Positions 26,110 to 34,571 of a DNA stretch of 64,000 nucleotides are shown here, piece after piece (the stretch's first letter is position 1; every line of letters begins with the position of its first letter). Under the pieces are notes generated by a model. It saw only the letters and a program-made list of their open reading frames with translations. It was not told the origin of the DNA and made no database searches. A program made the translations under genes and the position numbers. The stretch comes from HGW-17 sp964516435 (lineage in GTDB: Bacteria > Myxococcota_A > Polyangia > HGW-17), in contig CAZEZP010000095.1 in NCBI GenBank assembly GCA_964516435.1, positions 3,591 to 67,590 on the forward strand. The letters are read 5' to 3'.

Positions 26110-26431
26110 GGGCTCACTCCTTTTCGGAAAAACACTGGTTCGGCAAAGGGATTTTCACGGTTCTCCCTGTATTAGACAGAACTACCATGGCTTCATGATA
26201 GGGTTTATTTCGGATTGCGCAAGCCTATTTTCGATGAATTTGAAATTTTTTTCCTTCCAGCGGAATTTTCAGTTGCCCAGAGCGCGCTTGTTGAAAGCCA
26301 GCCATTTTTCTTCATTTTTTTACTTGATTTCCGAATGAATCGTGAAATACTGGGAAGTGCGCGTGGAAGTGTCCGGAAAAACTGGGAGATTCGCATTATT
26401 TCCTTCGTGTGTTCCGGGCTGAAACGATGTT

Positions 26432-26447
26432 ATGCAACACATTGCAT
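26432..26447. promoter_or_regulatory. Inverted repeat, possible operator
   Basis: ATGCAA-CACA-TTGCAT is a perfect six-base inverted repeat with a four-base centre, 24 nt before the start codon of the 21-codon ORF. It is suited to binding a dimeric regulator; which one is unknown. Confidence 0.4.
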
Positions 26448-26471
26448 CACGAATGCGCGGAAAGGAGGAAC

Positions 26472-26537
26472 ATGACGGAACAACGCTCCGGCTGTAGTTT
26501 GCGATCACCGCCGCTTTGTGCAGAGAGCAAGCAATAG
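26472..26537 (+). CDS. Possible 21-aa leader or small protein
   Basis: ATG follows AAAGGAGG at ideal distance and opens 21 codons (MTEQRSGCSLRSPPLCAESK plus Gln) before TAG. Two Cys residues and a basic start are its only features. It may be a leader peptide controlling the downstream Cys-rich lipoprotein, an independent small protein, or a chance ORF. Confidence 0.4.
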   Translation: MTEQRSGCSLRSPPLCAESKQ

Positions 26538-26604
26538 TTGGCTAGAAAATTGAATTATGATTTTTTAGAAAAATAAAATTTTTACTTTAAAGATGGAGTC
26601 TGAA

Positions 26605-26943
26605 ATGAAATTCAAGTCTTTTATTCTTGCTATTTTCCTGAGCATCTTCACCCTTTCCGCCTGCGGCGGCGACGACAGCGCCTGCTCGGGTTCCAGTTGC
26701 ACCTGCTCCGGCAGCGACCACTGCGACTTTTCCTGCAAGAACGGCAACTGCGAGCACAACTGCAAGGACAACTCCACCTGCACATCCACGTGCGAGGGCG
26801 GCGGCTGCCAGCAGACCTGCACGGGCTCGGCCAACTGCACCTTCAGTTGCACCGGCGGCAACTGCGAGCAGAGTTGCATGACCACCACCGGCACCTGCAA
26901 CGCCACCTGCGCCGGCGGCGGCTGCACCTCCGACACGTTCTGA
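26605..26943 (+). CDS. Cysteine-rich lipoprotein
   Basis: Encodes 112 aa from the ATG at 26605 (GATGGAG upstream). MKFKSFILAIFLSIFTLSAC is a lipoprotein signal with lipid-bearing Cys 20. The mature part has 18 further Cys in about 90 residues, arranged in repeats of the type C-x3-C-x4/5 (NGNCEHNCKDNSTCTSTC and so on) with Gly, Ser, Thr and Asn between, which suggests a ladder of disulphides or a metal-binding coil. No family is certain; similar proteins are common in Myxococcota. It stands alone. Confidence 0.75.
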   Translation: MKFKSFILAIFLSIFTLSACGGDDSACSGSSCTCSGSDHCDFSCKNGNCEHNCKDNSTCTSTCEGGGCQQTCTGSANCTFSCTGGNCEQSCMTTTGTCNATCAGGGCTSDTF

Positions 26944-27000
26944 CGACGGAAAAAATCCGCACCTGATCCCGAATCTCGCGATCAAATCAAAATGGAAAAA

Positions 27001-27360
27001 TCACAGGGAGCGGGAATACTGGCGAACCCGGCGCACCAGTTGCCCCATCTGGCGGGGCATCCGGAAGACCTGGGCGGATTCGATGCCATCCAGCGCGGCA
27101 TGCTCGGATTCCTCCCGCGCGAGCACGAAGACGGGCTTGCTCGGGCTGCTGCTGCTCACGGTGCGGCACAGCACGTGCGGATCGCACCAGGCAGGGCGGG
27201 CATCCATGATGACCACGTCGGGATCCTCCACTTCCAGGCGGGAGATGAAGCGCAGGCCGTTTTCGGCGCAGAGCACCTCGCAGCCGACCCGCCGGAGGCT
27301 GTCCTCGAGTTGTTCGGTGAAACGGCAGGGAGAAACGAGAAGCACCTTGGCCACGTTCAC
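27001..27360 (-). CDS. Degenerate receiver-domain protein
   Basis: Encodes 119 aa from a GTG that overlaps the xseB stop (GTGA), so translation is coupled. The fold is receiver-like: a first strand VAKVLLVSP, the Asp strand DVVIMDARP and a later strand PVFVLAREE. The N-terminal acidic pair is missing and the conserved Lys position reads VFRMPRQ, so it is probably a pseudo-receiver that cannot be phosphorylated in the usual way. Partner unknown. Confidence 0.65.
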   Translation of the reverse strand: MNVAKVLLVSPCRFTEQLEDSLRRVGCEVLCAENGLRFISRLEVEDPDVVIMDARPAWCDPHVLCRTVSSSSPSKPVFVLAREESEHAALDGIESAQVFRMPRQMGQLVRRVRQYSRSL

Positions 27361-27599
27361 GATCCTTCCCCATAGGGTTTCGTCTCGATGCCGGATATTC
27401 CCATCCGCATGAGTTTGTCGATTTTCAACTGGGCCTGGGTCAGCATCTCCTGGCCATGCCGGGTCAAAAGCGCGCCCCGCTCGTAGAGGCGCACGGATTC
27501 CTCGAGGCTCAGGTCGCCGGCTTCCAGACGCTCCAGAATCCGCGTCAATTCCTTCATCACGTCTTCGAACGCCGCTGGAAGTCCTTCTTCGGAAGCCAT
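27357..27599 (-). CDS. xseB: Exodeoxyribonuclease VII small subunit
   Basis: Encodes 80 aa, the normal size. FEDVMKELTRILERLEAGDLSLEES followed by VRLYERGALLTRHGQEML is the XseB pattern (long helix, L-E-x-G-x-L-x-L-E-E-S, second helix). The start at 27599 is correctly spaced from GGAAGG, better than the ATG at 27605. XseB stabilises the large subunit XseA, which degrades single-stranded DNA; xseA is not in the window. It is paired with a pseudo-receiver gene instead of the usual isoprenoid genes. Confidence 0.88.
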   Translation of the reverse strand: MASEEGLPAAFEDVMKELTRILERLEAGDLSLEESVRLYERGALLTRHGQEMLTQAQLKIDKLMRMGISGIETKPYGEGS

Positions 27600-27841
27600 G
27601 CCCATCCTTCCGGCCGCCCGATGGCCCGGCGCGCCGGTGGCGCCTTTGTAGCGGATCCGGAAATGGATTGCAACTCTTCATTCGAAATGCCGCAGATTCG
27701 GGAACATCCCCCGGAATGCCGCCTTTGGACGCGCCAGATGCCGGGATGCCGGAAATTTTGGGAATCCGGGCGACTTCCGCTAAGATGGGGGCCACCGTGA
27801 GGGGGATTGGAAGATCCCCCGCAAAAATCCGGGAGTTTTTC

Positions 27842-28582
27842 ATGCGTGCACCCCATGATGCGAAGAATGCCGGAAAACCCGTTCTGGCCAAGTTGAAATT
27901 TTCCTCACAGGATGCCTGTCCAGAATGCGGCCGGCCACGGGAATTCTGCCTGTGCGGAAACATCACCCCCGTTTCGCACGAATTGGCCGTGGTCATCCTC
28001 GAGCACCCGCAGGAAACCCGGAAATGGCTGAATTCCGCGCAACTGGCGCGGCACCTCTTCGGCTGCCGTGTGCAGGTGGGACTCTCCTGGCGCAATCTGG
28101 AAGCCGCCGTGGGCGAACCGGCCCGCCCGGCCGAATGGGGCGTGCTGGTGCTCAAGAGCGCGCGGCCGGAACCGCGTCCCGTCACCATCCGGGCACCCAA
28201 AGGCGAAAATCCGGTGCCGCTTCCCCATTTGCGGGGCATCATCGCGCTGGACGGGAACTGGCAGCAGGCCAAGACCCTGTGGTGGCGAAATCCCTGGCTC
28301 ACGAAATGCCTCACGATCGAATTGAATCCGGATTTCGAATCGCAGCGCCGGCAGGTGAAGACCGCGGCGCTGTCTACCATCGAGGCCGTGGCCTTCTGCC
28401 TGGCGCATCTGGAAAACCGGCCCGACATCCTGGAATGCGCCGTGCGCGAATACCGGCGCTGGGTGGTGAATCCCGCCAAATCCGCTCTGCGCGCGGCCCT
28501 GCAGATGCACCGGGCGGACGGCCCGGATGCCTTGCCATCCCCAAAGAATGCATCTGGACAAAACCCCACAAAAGAAGTATGA
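27842..28582 (+). CDS. DTW-domain protein (tRNA-uridine aminocarboxypropyltransferase family)
   Basis: Encodes 246 aa; the ATG at 27842 follows GGGAG. A zinc-knuckle of CPECGRPREFCLC (C26, C29, C36, C38) starts the domain, and the signature appears as LDGNWQQAK (137-140), so the canonical D-x-T-W is D-G-N-W here. STIEAVAFCL supplies the conserved Glu. DTW proteins (TapT in E. coli) transfer an aminocarboxypropyl group from S-adenosylmethionine to uridine in tRNA. Thr to Asn in the signature is unusual but other positions are intact. Confidence 0.82.
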   Translation: MRAPHDAKNAGKPVLAKLKFSSQDACPECGRPREFCLCGNITPVSHELAVVILEHPQETRKWLNSAQLARHLFGCRVQVGLSWRNLEAAVGEPARPAEWGVLVLKSARPEPRPVTIRAPKGENPVPLPHLRGIIALDGNWQQAKTLWWRNPWLTKCLTIELNPDFESQRRQVKTAALSTIEAVAFCLAHLENRPDILECAVREYRRWVVNPAKSALRAALQMHRADGPDALPSPKNASGQNPTKEV

Positions 28583-28625
28583 AAAGTGGCGCCGGGTCCA
28601 ATCCACCCGCGGCAAGGAGTTTTTC

Positions 28626-29057
28626 ATGAAATTCTCCACCCGGATTCGCTATGCGTTGCGAGCCATGATCGAACTGGCGAGGCAGCCGTCCGACAAACCC
28701 GTTTCTCTCACCGCGATCACGGAGAAGCAGCAGTTGCCACTCAAGTACCTGGAAAATCTCTTCCTGGCCCTGCGCCAGGCGAACCTGGTGACCGCCGCGC
28801 GGGGCCCGTACGGCGGCTACCGGCTCGCCCGGCCGTCCGAAACGATTTCAGTGCTCGACATCGTGCGGGCCGTGGAGGGCGACGTGGCGCTGGTGGATTG
28901 CGCCGGAGACGACGACGTGCACTGTCCGCGGCAGGACGACTGCCCCACGCGCCCCCTGTGGCTGGATCTCTCCCGCGTGCTTTCCCGCCGGATGGCGGAA
29001 ATCTCCCTGCGCGACCTCGCGGACGGAATGAACATTCCGGAGGCGGCCCATGAATGA
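28626..29057 (+). CDS. Rrf2-family iron-sulphur transcriptional regulator
   Basis: Encodes 143 aa; AAGGAG precedes the ATG. The winged helix (MKFSTRIRYALRAMIELA ... LPLKYLENLFLALRQANLV) and wing RGPYGGYRLA are classical Rrf2. Three Cys at 92, 100 and 106 (DCAGDDDVHC, DDCPTR) match the cluster-binding set of IscR-type members. Its end overlaps hydE by eight bases, so the two are cotranscribed; control of hydrogenase maturation or Fe-S supply is the natural guess. Confidence 0.9.
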   Translation: MKFSTRIRYALRAMIELARQPSDKPVSLTAITEKQQLPLKYLENLFLALRQANLVTAARGPYGGYRLARPSETISVLDIVRAVEGDVALVDCAGDDDVHCPRQDDCPTRPLWLDLSRVLSRRMAEISLRDLADGMNIPEAAHE

Positions 29058-30144
29058 GTTGCAGCGCTGCCGGGAAATTCTGGAGAATCGGGATTTCACC
29101 CCGGAGAACCTGGCGTTCCTGCTCGACATGGAAACGCCCGAAGCCCGCGAGCATCTGCGCGCACATGCCTACCGTGTCAAACTCGAGCACGTGGGCAACA
29201 TCGTCTACTTCCGGGGTCTCATCGAATTCTCCAACCGCTGCGTCAAAAACTGCCTGTATTGCGGCATCCGGCGCGACAATGCGAATCTCGAACGCTACAC
29301 GATGCCCGACGAAGAGGTATTCGAGGCGGCCCGGTGGGCGCTGGAAATGGATTACGGTTCCGTGGTGCTGCAGTCGGGGGAAGATGCCTCGCCGGCCTTC
29401 GTGGAGCGTGTGGAGCGGCTGGTGCGCGGCATCAAGGAACTTTCCGGGGGACGCCTGGGCATCACCCTCTCCACCGGCGAGCAGACGGAGGAAACCTACC
29501 GGCGCTGGTTCGCGGCCGGCGCGCACCGTTACCTGTTGCGCATCGAGACCTCCTCGCGGGAGCTCTACCGCCGGCTGCACCCGGCGGATCACGACTTCGA
29601 CGAACGGGTCGCCTGCCTGCACACGCTCGCGCGCATCGGATACCAGGTGGGCACCGGCGTCATGATCGGTCTGCCGGGCCAGACTTCACTGGATCTGGCG
29701 CACGATATCCTGTTCTTCAGGGATCTGGACGTAGACATGATTGGCATGGGCCCATTCATTCCGCACCATGACACGCCCCTGGCCGACGGTGCCGGCGCAT
29801 TGCCGCAGGATCGAGCGTTCGCGTGCGCTCTGGCCATGATTTCCGTGGTGCGTTGCGTGCTGCCCGATGTGAACATCGCCTCCACCACGGCGCTGCAGGC
29901 CATCGAACCCACCGGCCGGGAACAGGGGCTTCTGGCGGGGGCCAACATCATCATGCCCAATCTCACCCACACGAAATACCGCACGGGCTACCAACTCTAC
30001 GACAACAAGCCCTGCCTCGACGAAAACGCCCTGCTGTGCCGATACTGCCTGGAAGGGCGCATCACGTCCGTGGGAGAGGTCATAGGCTACGGCCAGTGGG
30101 GAGACAGCCCGCATGCCCGGCGAAAAAAGGAAAAAAGGGACTGA
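29050..30144 (+). CDS. hydE: [FeFe]-hydrogenase H-cluster radical SAM maturase HydE
   Basis: Encodes 364 aa, normal for HydE. The radical SAM motif is C64-x3-C68-x2-C71 (RCVKNCLYCG), preceded by IVYFRGLIEFSN as in HydE; SGEDAS and GVMIGLPGQT fit the SAM-binding strands, and MIGMGPFIPHHDTPL is a HydE hallmark. HydE acts with HydG and HydF in building the dithiomethylamine and diiron part of the H-cluster. The other maturases and the hydrogenase are not in the window. PylB is the nearest alternative, but the context and motifs favour HydE. Confidence 0.9.
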   Translation: MNELQRCREILENRDFTPENLAFLLDMETPEAREHLRAHAYRVKLEHVGNIVYFRGLIEFSNRCVKNCLYCGIRRDNANLERYTMPDEEVFEAARWALEMDYGSVVLQSGEDASPAFVERVERLVRGIKELSGGRLGITLSTGEQTEETYRRWFAAGAHRYLLRIETSSRELYRRLHPADHDFDERVACLHTLARIGYQVGTGVMIGLPGQTSLDLAHDILFFRDLDVDMIGMGPFIPHHDTPLADGAGALPQDRAFACALAMISVVRCVLPDVNIASTTALQAIEPTGREQGLLAGANIIMPNLTHTKYRTGYQLYDNKPCLDENALLCRYCLEGRITSVGEVIGYGQWGDSPHARRKKEKRD

Positions 30145-32266
30145 ATCCGGATTCCATGCAGCATTGGAATCAGAGGAGAAAAGACCGGATTCCTGCCAGA
30201 TTCCTTCCGGATTCTCTTTTCCCCTGGCAACTGCCGCGGAGGAATCCGGATTCTTCGACGTCAACGCCAACTTCCTGCTGGATTCCCCCACGGGTTCCGG
30301 CAAGACGCACGTGGTGGTGGAACTGGCCCGCCGGGAAACCGCCCGCGGGCGCGGAGGCGTTCTGGCGGTGCCCCTGCGGGCGCTGGCGGACGAACTGCAC
30401 GAACGTCTCTCGCGAAATCCGGATTCCTTCTCACGGGTCGGCGTCGCGCTCTGCACCGGAGCGCAAAGGCGCGGGTTCCCCTGGCGCCCCGGCACGCTCA
30501 CCGTGGCCACGTACGAATCCCTGTGGATGCATGTGAATCTGCGCAGCATGGAATGGCTTTCCTCGCTGGCCTTCGTGGCCGTGGATGAAATCCATCTGCT
30601 GGAAAGCAGCCGGGGAGCCCTGCTGGAAGAAATGCTGGTTCGCCTGTTCCGGCTGGCTCCCTTCTGCCGCATCCTGGCGATGTCGGGCACGCTGGACCCC
30701 GAGGATTCGGAACTCGCGGCGTGGCTCGACGCCGCGTGGATCCGGACCCTCGAGCGCCCCGTGCCGCTCCGGTTGCGCACGGAATTCGTTCCGGCCGCGC
30801 GCCGGATGGAGCGAATCCGGGAAATCCTCGTCCAGGATCCGCGCCCGAGCCTGGTTTTCGTGCATTCCCGAAGACGGGCGATCCAGTGGGCCAAACACCT
30901 GCAGGAATCCGGAATTCCCGCAGCCGTCCACCATGCGGGCATGAGCCTGGCCGAACAGCGCCGTGTGGTGGCGGCTCTGGAATCCGGCGAACTGCAGGCG
31001 GTGGTAGCGACCCCGACCCTGGAGATGGGGGTGAATCTGCCCGTGGACCGCGTCTTCTGTCCGGACCTCGTGTTTCCGGACAAAACGGCATGGCGGCGCA
31101 TCCCGGTGCGCACGCTGCATCAGCGCCTCGGACGCGCGGGGCGCTCCCCCGGACGCGAATCCGCCGAAGGCGTAGTCTTCGCCCCACCCGGAAGCCCGGA
31201 CCCCCTGTGCGAAAGTTTCGGCCCCGTGCAATCCCGCCTGCCCGAAAATCTCGATGCGTTCATCCTGCACGAGCTCGCCGACGGGATGTGCCGCACCCGG
31301 CCCCAACTGGAACGCGCCTACCAGATGTCCCTGGCCGCACGGCGCGGATGCCTGCCGGACTGGGATGCGGCCCTGGAAAAACTGCAAAATCTCGGATTCC
31401 TGGCCTCTCTGTCTCCACCAAGTCCCGGAAATCCAGAACACCCGCTGGCGCTCACTTCGCTGGGAAAGGCCGCGGCCCGCCAGTTCGGGCGTCTGGATGC
31501 GTTCGCGGGAGCTCTGGCCGTACTGCGCCGCGAATGCACACCTTTCGACGTGCTGTGGCTCTCCTTCTGCTCCCTGGAATCCGAATCCTGGCTGGATTTC
31601 CGGCAATCGTGGGAACTGGCCCGCGCCCTGGCCGGCATTCCTTCGTTTCTGCTTTGCCGGTCCGAAGATTTTCATGAAAGGCTGGGGATTTCCCGGCGCG
31701 TCGCCACATGCGCCCTGGCGGCCACGGCCGCGTTTCTGGCCTGGGGCCGGACGCCGAAAGCCCAACGCGCCACGACCGTGCACTGGAACACGTCGCATGA
31801 AACGCACCGGCTTCGCATCTGGCGGGTCCGTCGCACGCTCGACGCGTGGATTCGCACGGCGGATTCGCTTCCGGATGACGCCCTCTCGCCCATTTCCCGC
31901 CAAAGCCTGCTTCAGGCGCTCGAACTCCTGAAACGCCCGGCCGACGCCGAAAAGCGGCTGTTCGCACAATCTCCCGCGCATGCCCCGGCGTTGCCCGTAT
32001 GGCCGGATTCCTTTCCAGCGAATCTCGAGAACGCCTCCGAAGAATTCGAAATGCGCCTGCAGCGGGCGCTGCAGTGCCGCGTCACACCGGAGTCCGATGG
32101 TTCTTTCATCGTGCGCCACCATGGGCCGGAATACCGGATTCGAAGCGACGCCTGTTCCTGCCCGGATTTCTCGGACGGACGAGCCTGCAAGCACGTCCTG
32201 GCCGTCCGGATCCACCGGCTTCGTGGACTCGTCCCCCATGCCTTCGATTTCTGGAATTCCTTTTAG
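30113..32266 (+). CDS. Ski2-like superfamily 2 helicase with C-terminal SWIM zinc finger
   Basis: Encodes 717 aa and overlaps hydE by 32 bases. Helicase motifs: Walker A DSPTGSGKT (57-65), DEIH (158-161), SGTL (191-194), VFVHSRRRA, ATPTLEMGVNLP (299-310) and HQRLGRAGR (336-344), most like Hel308/Ski2 DNA or RNA helicases. A winged-helix-like region follows. The end carries a SWIM finger with C681, C683, C692 and H694 (ACSCPDFSDGRACKH). This combination is rare in bacteria and more familiar in archaea, hinting at transfer. The first 300 bases are dense in GGATTC/GAATCC. The function is inferred to be DNA repair or RNA turnover. Confidence 0.85.
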   Translation: MPGEKRKKGTESGFHAALESEEKRPDSCQIPSGFSFPLATAAEESGFFDVNANFLLDSPTGSGKTHVVVELARRETARGRGGVLAVPLRALADELHERLSRNPDSFSRVGVALCTGAQRRGFPWRPGTLTVATYESLWMHVNLRSMEWLSSLAFVAVDEIHLLESSRGALLEEMLVRLFRLAPFCRILAMSGTLDPEDSELAAWLDAAWIRTLERPVPLRLRTEFVPAARRMERIREILVQDPRPSLVFVHSRRRAIQWAKHLQESGIPAAVHHAGMSLAEQRRVVAALESGELQAVVATPTLEMGVNLPVDRVFCPDLVFPDKTAWRRIPVRTLHQRLGRAGRSPGRESAEGVVFAPPGSPDPLCESFGPVQSRLPENLDAFILHELADGMCRTRPQLERAYQMSLAARRGCLPDWDAALEKLQNLGFLASLSPPSPGNPEHPLALTSLGKAAARQFGRLDAFAGALAVLRRECTPFDVLWLSFCSLESESWLDFRQSWELARALAGIPSFLLCRSEDFHERLGISRRVATCALAATAAFLAWGRTPKAQRATTVHWNTSHETHRLRIWRVRRTLDAWIRTADSLPDDALSPISRQSLLQALELLKRPADAEKRLFAQSPAHAPALPVWPDSFPANLENASEEFEMRLQRALQCRVTPESDGSFIVRHHGPEYRIRSDACSCPDFSDGRACKHVLAVRIHRLRGLVPHAFDFWNSF

Positions 32267-32292
32267 AATTCGCCCGCGGCCGTGAATCGCGT

Positions 32293-32949
32293 TCACCGCA
32301 CGGAAGGTTTCTGGCCATACATCAAAAAAACCGTGAATTCCTCGCCTGCGCCGTCCGGAAGCGGCCGTGAAATGCGCGAGGCCGTCCGGACCCGCACGCC
32401 GGCAAGCCCGGCATCGTGAAAAAGCCGGGCCAGCGCTTCCCGGGAGAATCCAAAATGGAATACGCCGGCGTTGTCGGCATGAAACCGGCCCCCGTCCGGA
32501 TCCAGATCCGCCACGCACAGGAATCCGCCGGGGCGCAGGCATCCCGCAAGGCGCGCCAGGAGTCCCGCCACGTCCTGGACGTGGTGGAGCGTCATGCTGC
32601 CGACCACCAGGTCGTATTCGCCCGTCAGTTCCCGGCCGTCCGCCGATGCCAGGTGGAGCAGTTCGATGCCACGAAGCCCGGCCGAACGAATCTTGGATTC
32701 CAGCACCGCGAGCATGCCGGCGGAAGCATCCGCCCCCGTGACGTTCGCGGTCCGCTCCCACAGCGGCAGCGCCAGCAGCCCCGTGCCACAGCCGAAATCC
32801 AGCACCCGCATGCCTTTTTCCAGCGGCACAGCGGATTCCAGCGCCGCCATGACATCCTTCGCCAGATGCAGCCGCCGCGGGTCCGCATCCCATGTCTTGG
32901 CCAGCGCGTCGAAATCACGCGTATTCGAATTCCGAGGATCGTTGCCCAT
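32293..32949 (-). CDS. Class I SAM-dependent methyltransferase
   Basis: Encodes 218 aa from the ATG at 32949. Motif I is RVLDFGCGTGLLALPL, motif II carries ADASAGML, and LVVGSMTLHHV is the post-motif seen in ubiquinone/menaquinone-type and related small-molecule methyltransferases. Substrate unknown. It is convergent with the helicase gene and faces the unknown gene at 33207 divergently. Confidence 0.85.
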   Translation of the reverse strand: MGNDPRNSNTRDFDALAKTWDADPRRLHLAKDVMAALESAVPLEKGMRVLDFGCGTGLLALPLWERTANVTGADASAGMLAVLESKIRSAGLRGIELLHLASADGRELTGEYDLVVGSMTLHHVQDVAGLLARLAGCLRPGGFLCVADLDPDGGRFHADNAGVFHFGFSREALARLFHDAGLAGVRVRTASRISRPLPDGAGEEFTVFLMYGQKPSVR

Positions 32950-33206
32950 CCCAAAAAATCCCTTCCGCCCGTCCCGCGCCGCGGAATGAACGTCTCCTTC
33001 ATCCCGCTTTTGGACACCGATTTCAAGAACGGAAATCCAGGTCCCGCGGAATGCGGGATTCCAAAGCCCGGGTGTATACCGGAGACGGGCATTTGTGTTA
33101 TCTTGCGCCGCGCACGCGGGCCGATGGCGTGGCGGCGTCCAGAAGGCCGAGGACACCCCGTGTGCGCCGCGGCGGAAACAAATGCCACCGCGACGGTGAG
33201 GAAACC

Positions 33207-34472
33207 ATGCAGAAAATCGAACGCGAACGACTGGAAACGGCCCGTCTGCGGCTGGAACTGGCCGCGATGGTGAGCAACGCCATGCATCGCGTGGTGCGGG
33301 GGAAACGCCGGGTGGATCAGCACGCCCAGACACTCTCGCGCTGGCTGGATGACGTGGCTTTTTTCGTGCATACCCCGGAAACCGGGGTGGATCTCATCCT
33401 TTCCTTTTTCGAAATGGATGTCCAACTGCTTTCCGGCTGCACCGACATCGATGACACGCTCAAGCAGGTATTCACCCAGAACGCCTTCCCCCTGCTTCGC
33501 AACTATGCCAGGCGCCTGCAGGAATTTCCTTTTTCCCTGGGCGAGCGGATCCTCGATGGCGCCCGTGCCGGACGGGATGAAATCAGGGAAATCCTGCTGT
33601 CCTACGCGGCCGACTACATGCCTGCCGACGTCATCCGGCATCTGTGCGAACGTGCAAAAAATCATGCCAGGGCCTGCGGTCTCCACACTCAGGACGGCTA
33701 CCGATGGCTGGATCTCGCAGCCGTTCTGGCCCGGGAGGCGCTGGACGAGGAAAATTTTCTGGACATCCTGCGCGCGATGTATGGGGAAATTCCCGATCAC
33801 GCCCATGTGATCGTGGCCGAAATCCGCATCCGGCGCGGAGATTTTCATGGCGCCGCGCAAAAACTCCTGGAGCGGGAACCTGCGGACGAAGATCTCGACC
33901 TCTGGGACGACCTGGGACTGCAGGTCCTCGACAACCTGATGGATGCGGAAGAAAAGCGGAAATTTTTCCTGGATTTCTTCCGCATGCGCCGGAATGCGGA
34001 ACTGCTCTCCGAAGTGCCCCGCCTGTTTCCCGGGAAGTCCAGCGAGGAATTCGCCCGCGAAGAATCCGAACACATCCTGCAGAACGTGCAATTCTCGACC
34101 TACGACGCCACGTTTCTCGTGGATGCCGGATTCCCGGAGACCGCCGACCGCTACGTGGCGGCGCGGCGCGCCCGATTCGCATCGCAGAATCCCGCCAGAA
34201 TCGAGGAACTGGCCGATTTGCTGGCCTATAACCGGGGCTCTCTGGGAGCCACCCTGCTGTTTCGCCATCTGCTCGAGGTGCAGATGGAATCCGCGAGCAT
34301 GGATCTGGACAAGGCCCTGTCGTACCTGAACATGGTGGAACTGCTCGGCGAGCGCGTGGACAATTGGGGAAGCCTGCCCGATACGGAAACCTATCTGCAG
34401 GATCTGTATGCCCGATTCCCCGGACACGTGGAGTTCTGGGCGAAGGCCGGCTGGTTCGACGAGGGTCCCTGA
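33207..34472 (+). CDS. Unknown helical-repeat protein
   Basis: Encodes 421 aa; GGTGAGG precedes the ATG. The protein is soluble and rich in helices with Trp/Arg-rich turns (RWLDDVAFFVH, LSYAADYMPADVIRHLC, FFLDFFRMRRNAELL), and the regular helix pairs suggest a TPR-like solenoid. It somewhat resembles DUF6880-type proteins, which often occur with SWIM zinc-finger proteins; a SWIM-tailed helicase lies 0.9 kb upstream. The family is not certain. Confidence 0.7.
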   Translation: MQKIERERLETARLRLELAAMVSNAMHRVVRGKRRVDQHAQTLSRWLDDVAFFVHTPETGVDLILSFFEMDVQLLSGCTDIDDTLKQVFTQNAFPLLRNYARRLQEFPFSLGERILDGARAGRDEIREILLSYAADYMPADVIRHLCERAKNHARACGLHTQDGYRWLDLAAVLAREALDEENFLDILRAMYGEIPDHAHVIVAEIRIRRGDFHGAAQKLLEREPADEDLDLWDDLGLQVLDNLMDAEEKRKFFLDFFRMRRNAELLSEVPRLFPGKSSEEFAREESEHILQNVQFSTYDATFLVDAGFPETADRYVAARRARFASQNPARIEELADLLAYNRGSLGATLLFRHLLEVQMESASMDLDKALSYLNMVELLGERVDNWGSLPDTETYLQDLYARFPGHVEFWAKAGWFDEGP

Positions 34473-34537
34473 GGGACGGTTGCGCCGATTCCAGGCTCCC
34501 GCCGATGGCGCCTGCCGGTCATGGGCGGATTCACGCC

Positions 34538-34560
34538 GGAAACCCGATGTCCGGGTTTCC
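34538..34560. terminator. Bidirectional hairpin between convergent genes
   Basis: GGAAACCCG and CGGGTTTCC form a perfect 9-bp stem with a 5-nt loop, placed midway between the ends of the convergent genes at 34472 and 34572. Only a short T-rich stretch follows (GTCTTGTAGTTTC), so it is a weak intrinsic terminator at best. Confidence 0.6.
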
Positions 34561-34571
34561 GTCTTGTAGTT

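Larger units (their letters stand above)
26110..26604. other. AT-rich intergenic region with a short ORF and an inverted repeat
   Basis: About 500 bp between the divergent signalling operon and the Cys-rich lipoprotein gene. It is clearly more AT-rich than its surroundings. It holds a possible promoter (TTGATT 26324-26329, AATACT 26346-26351), a perfect 6-4-6 inverted repeat and a 21-codon ORF with an excellent ribosome binding site, all read toward the lipoprotein. Confidence 0.6.
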
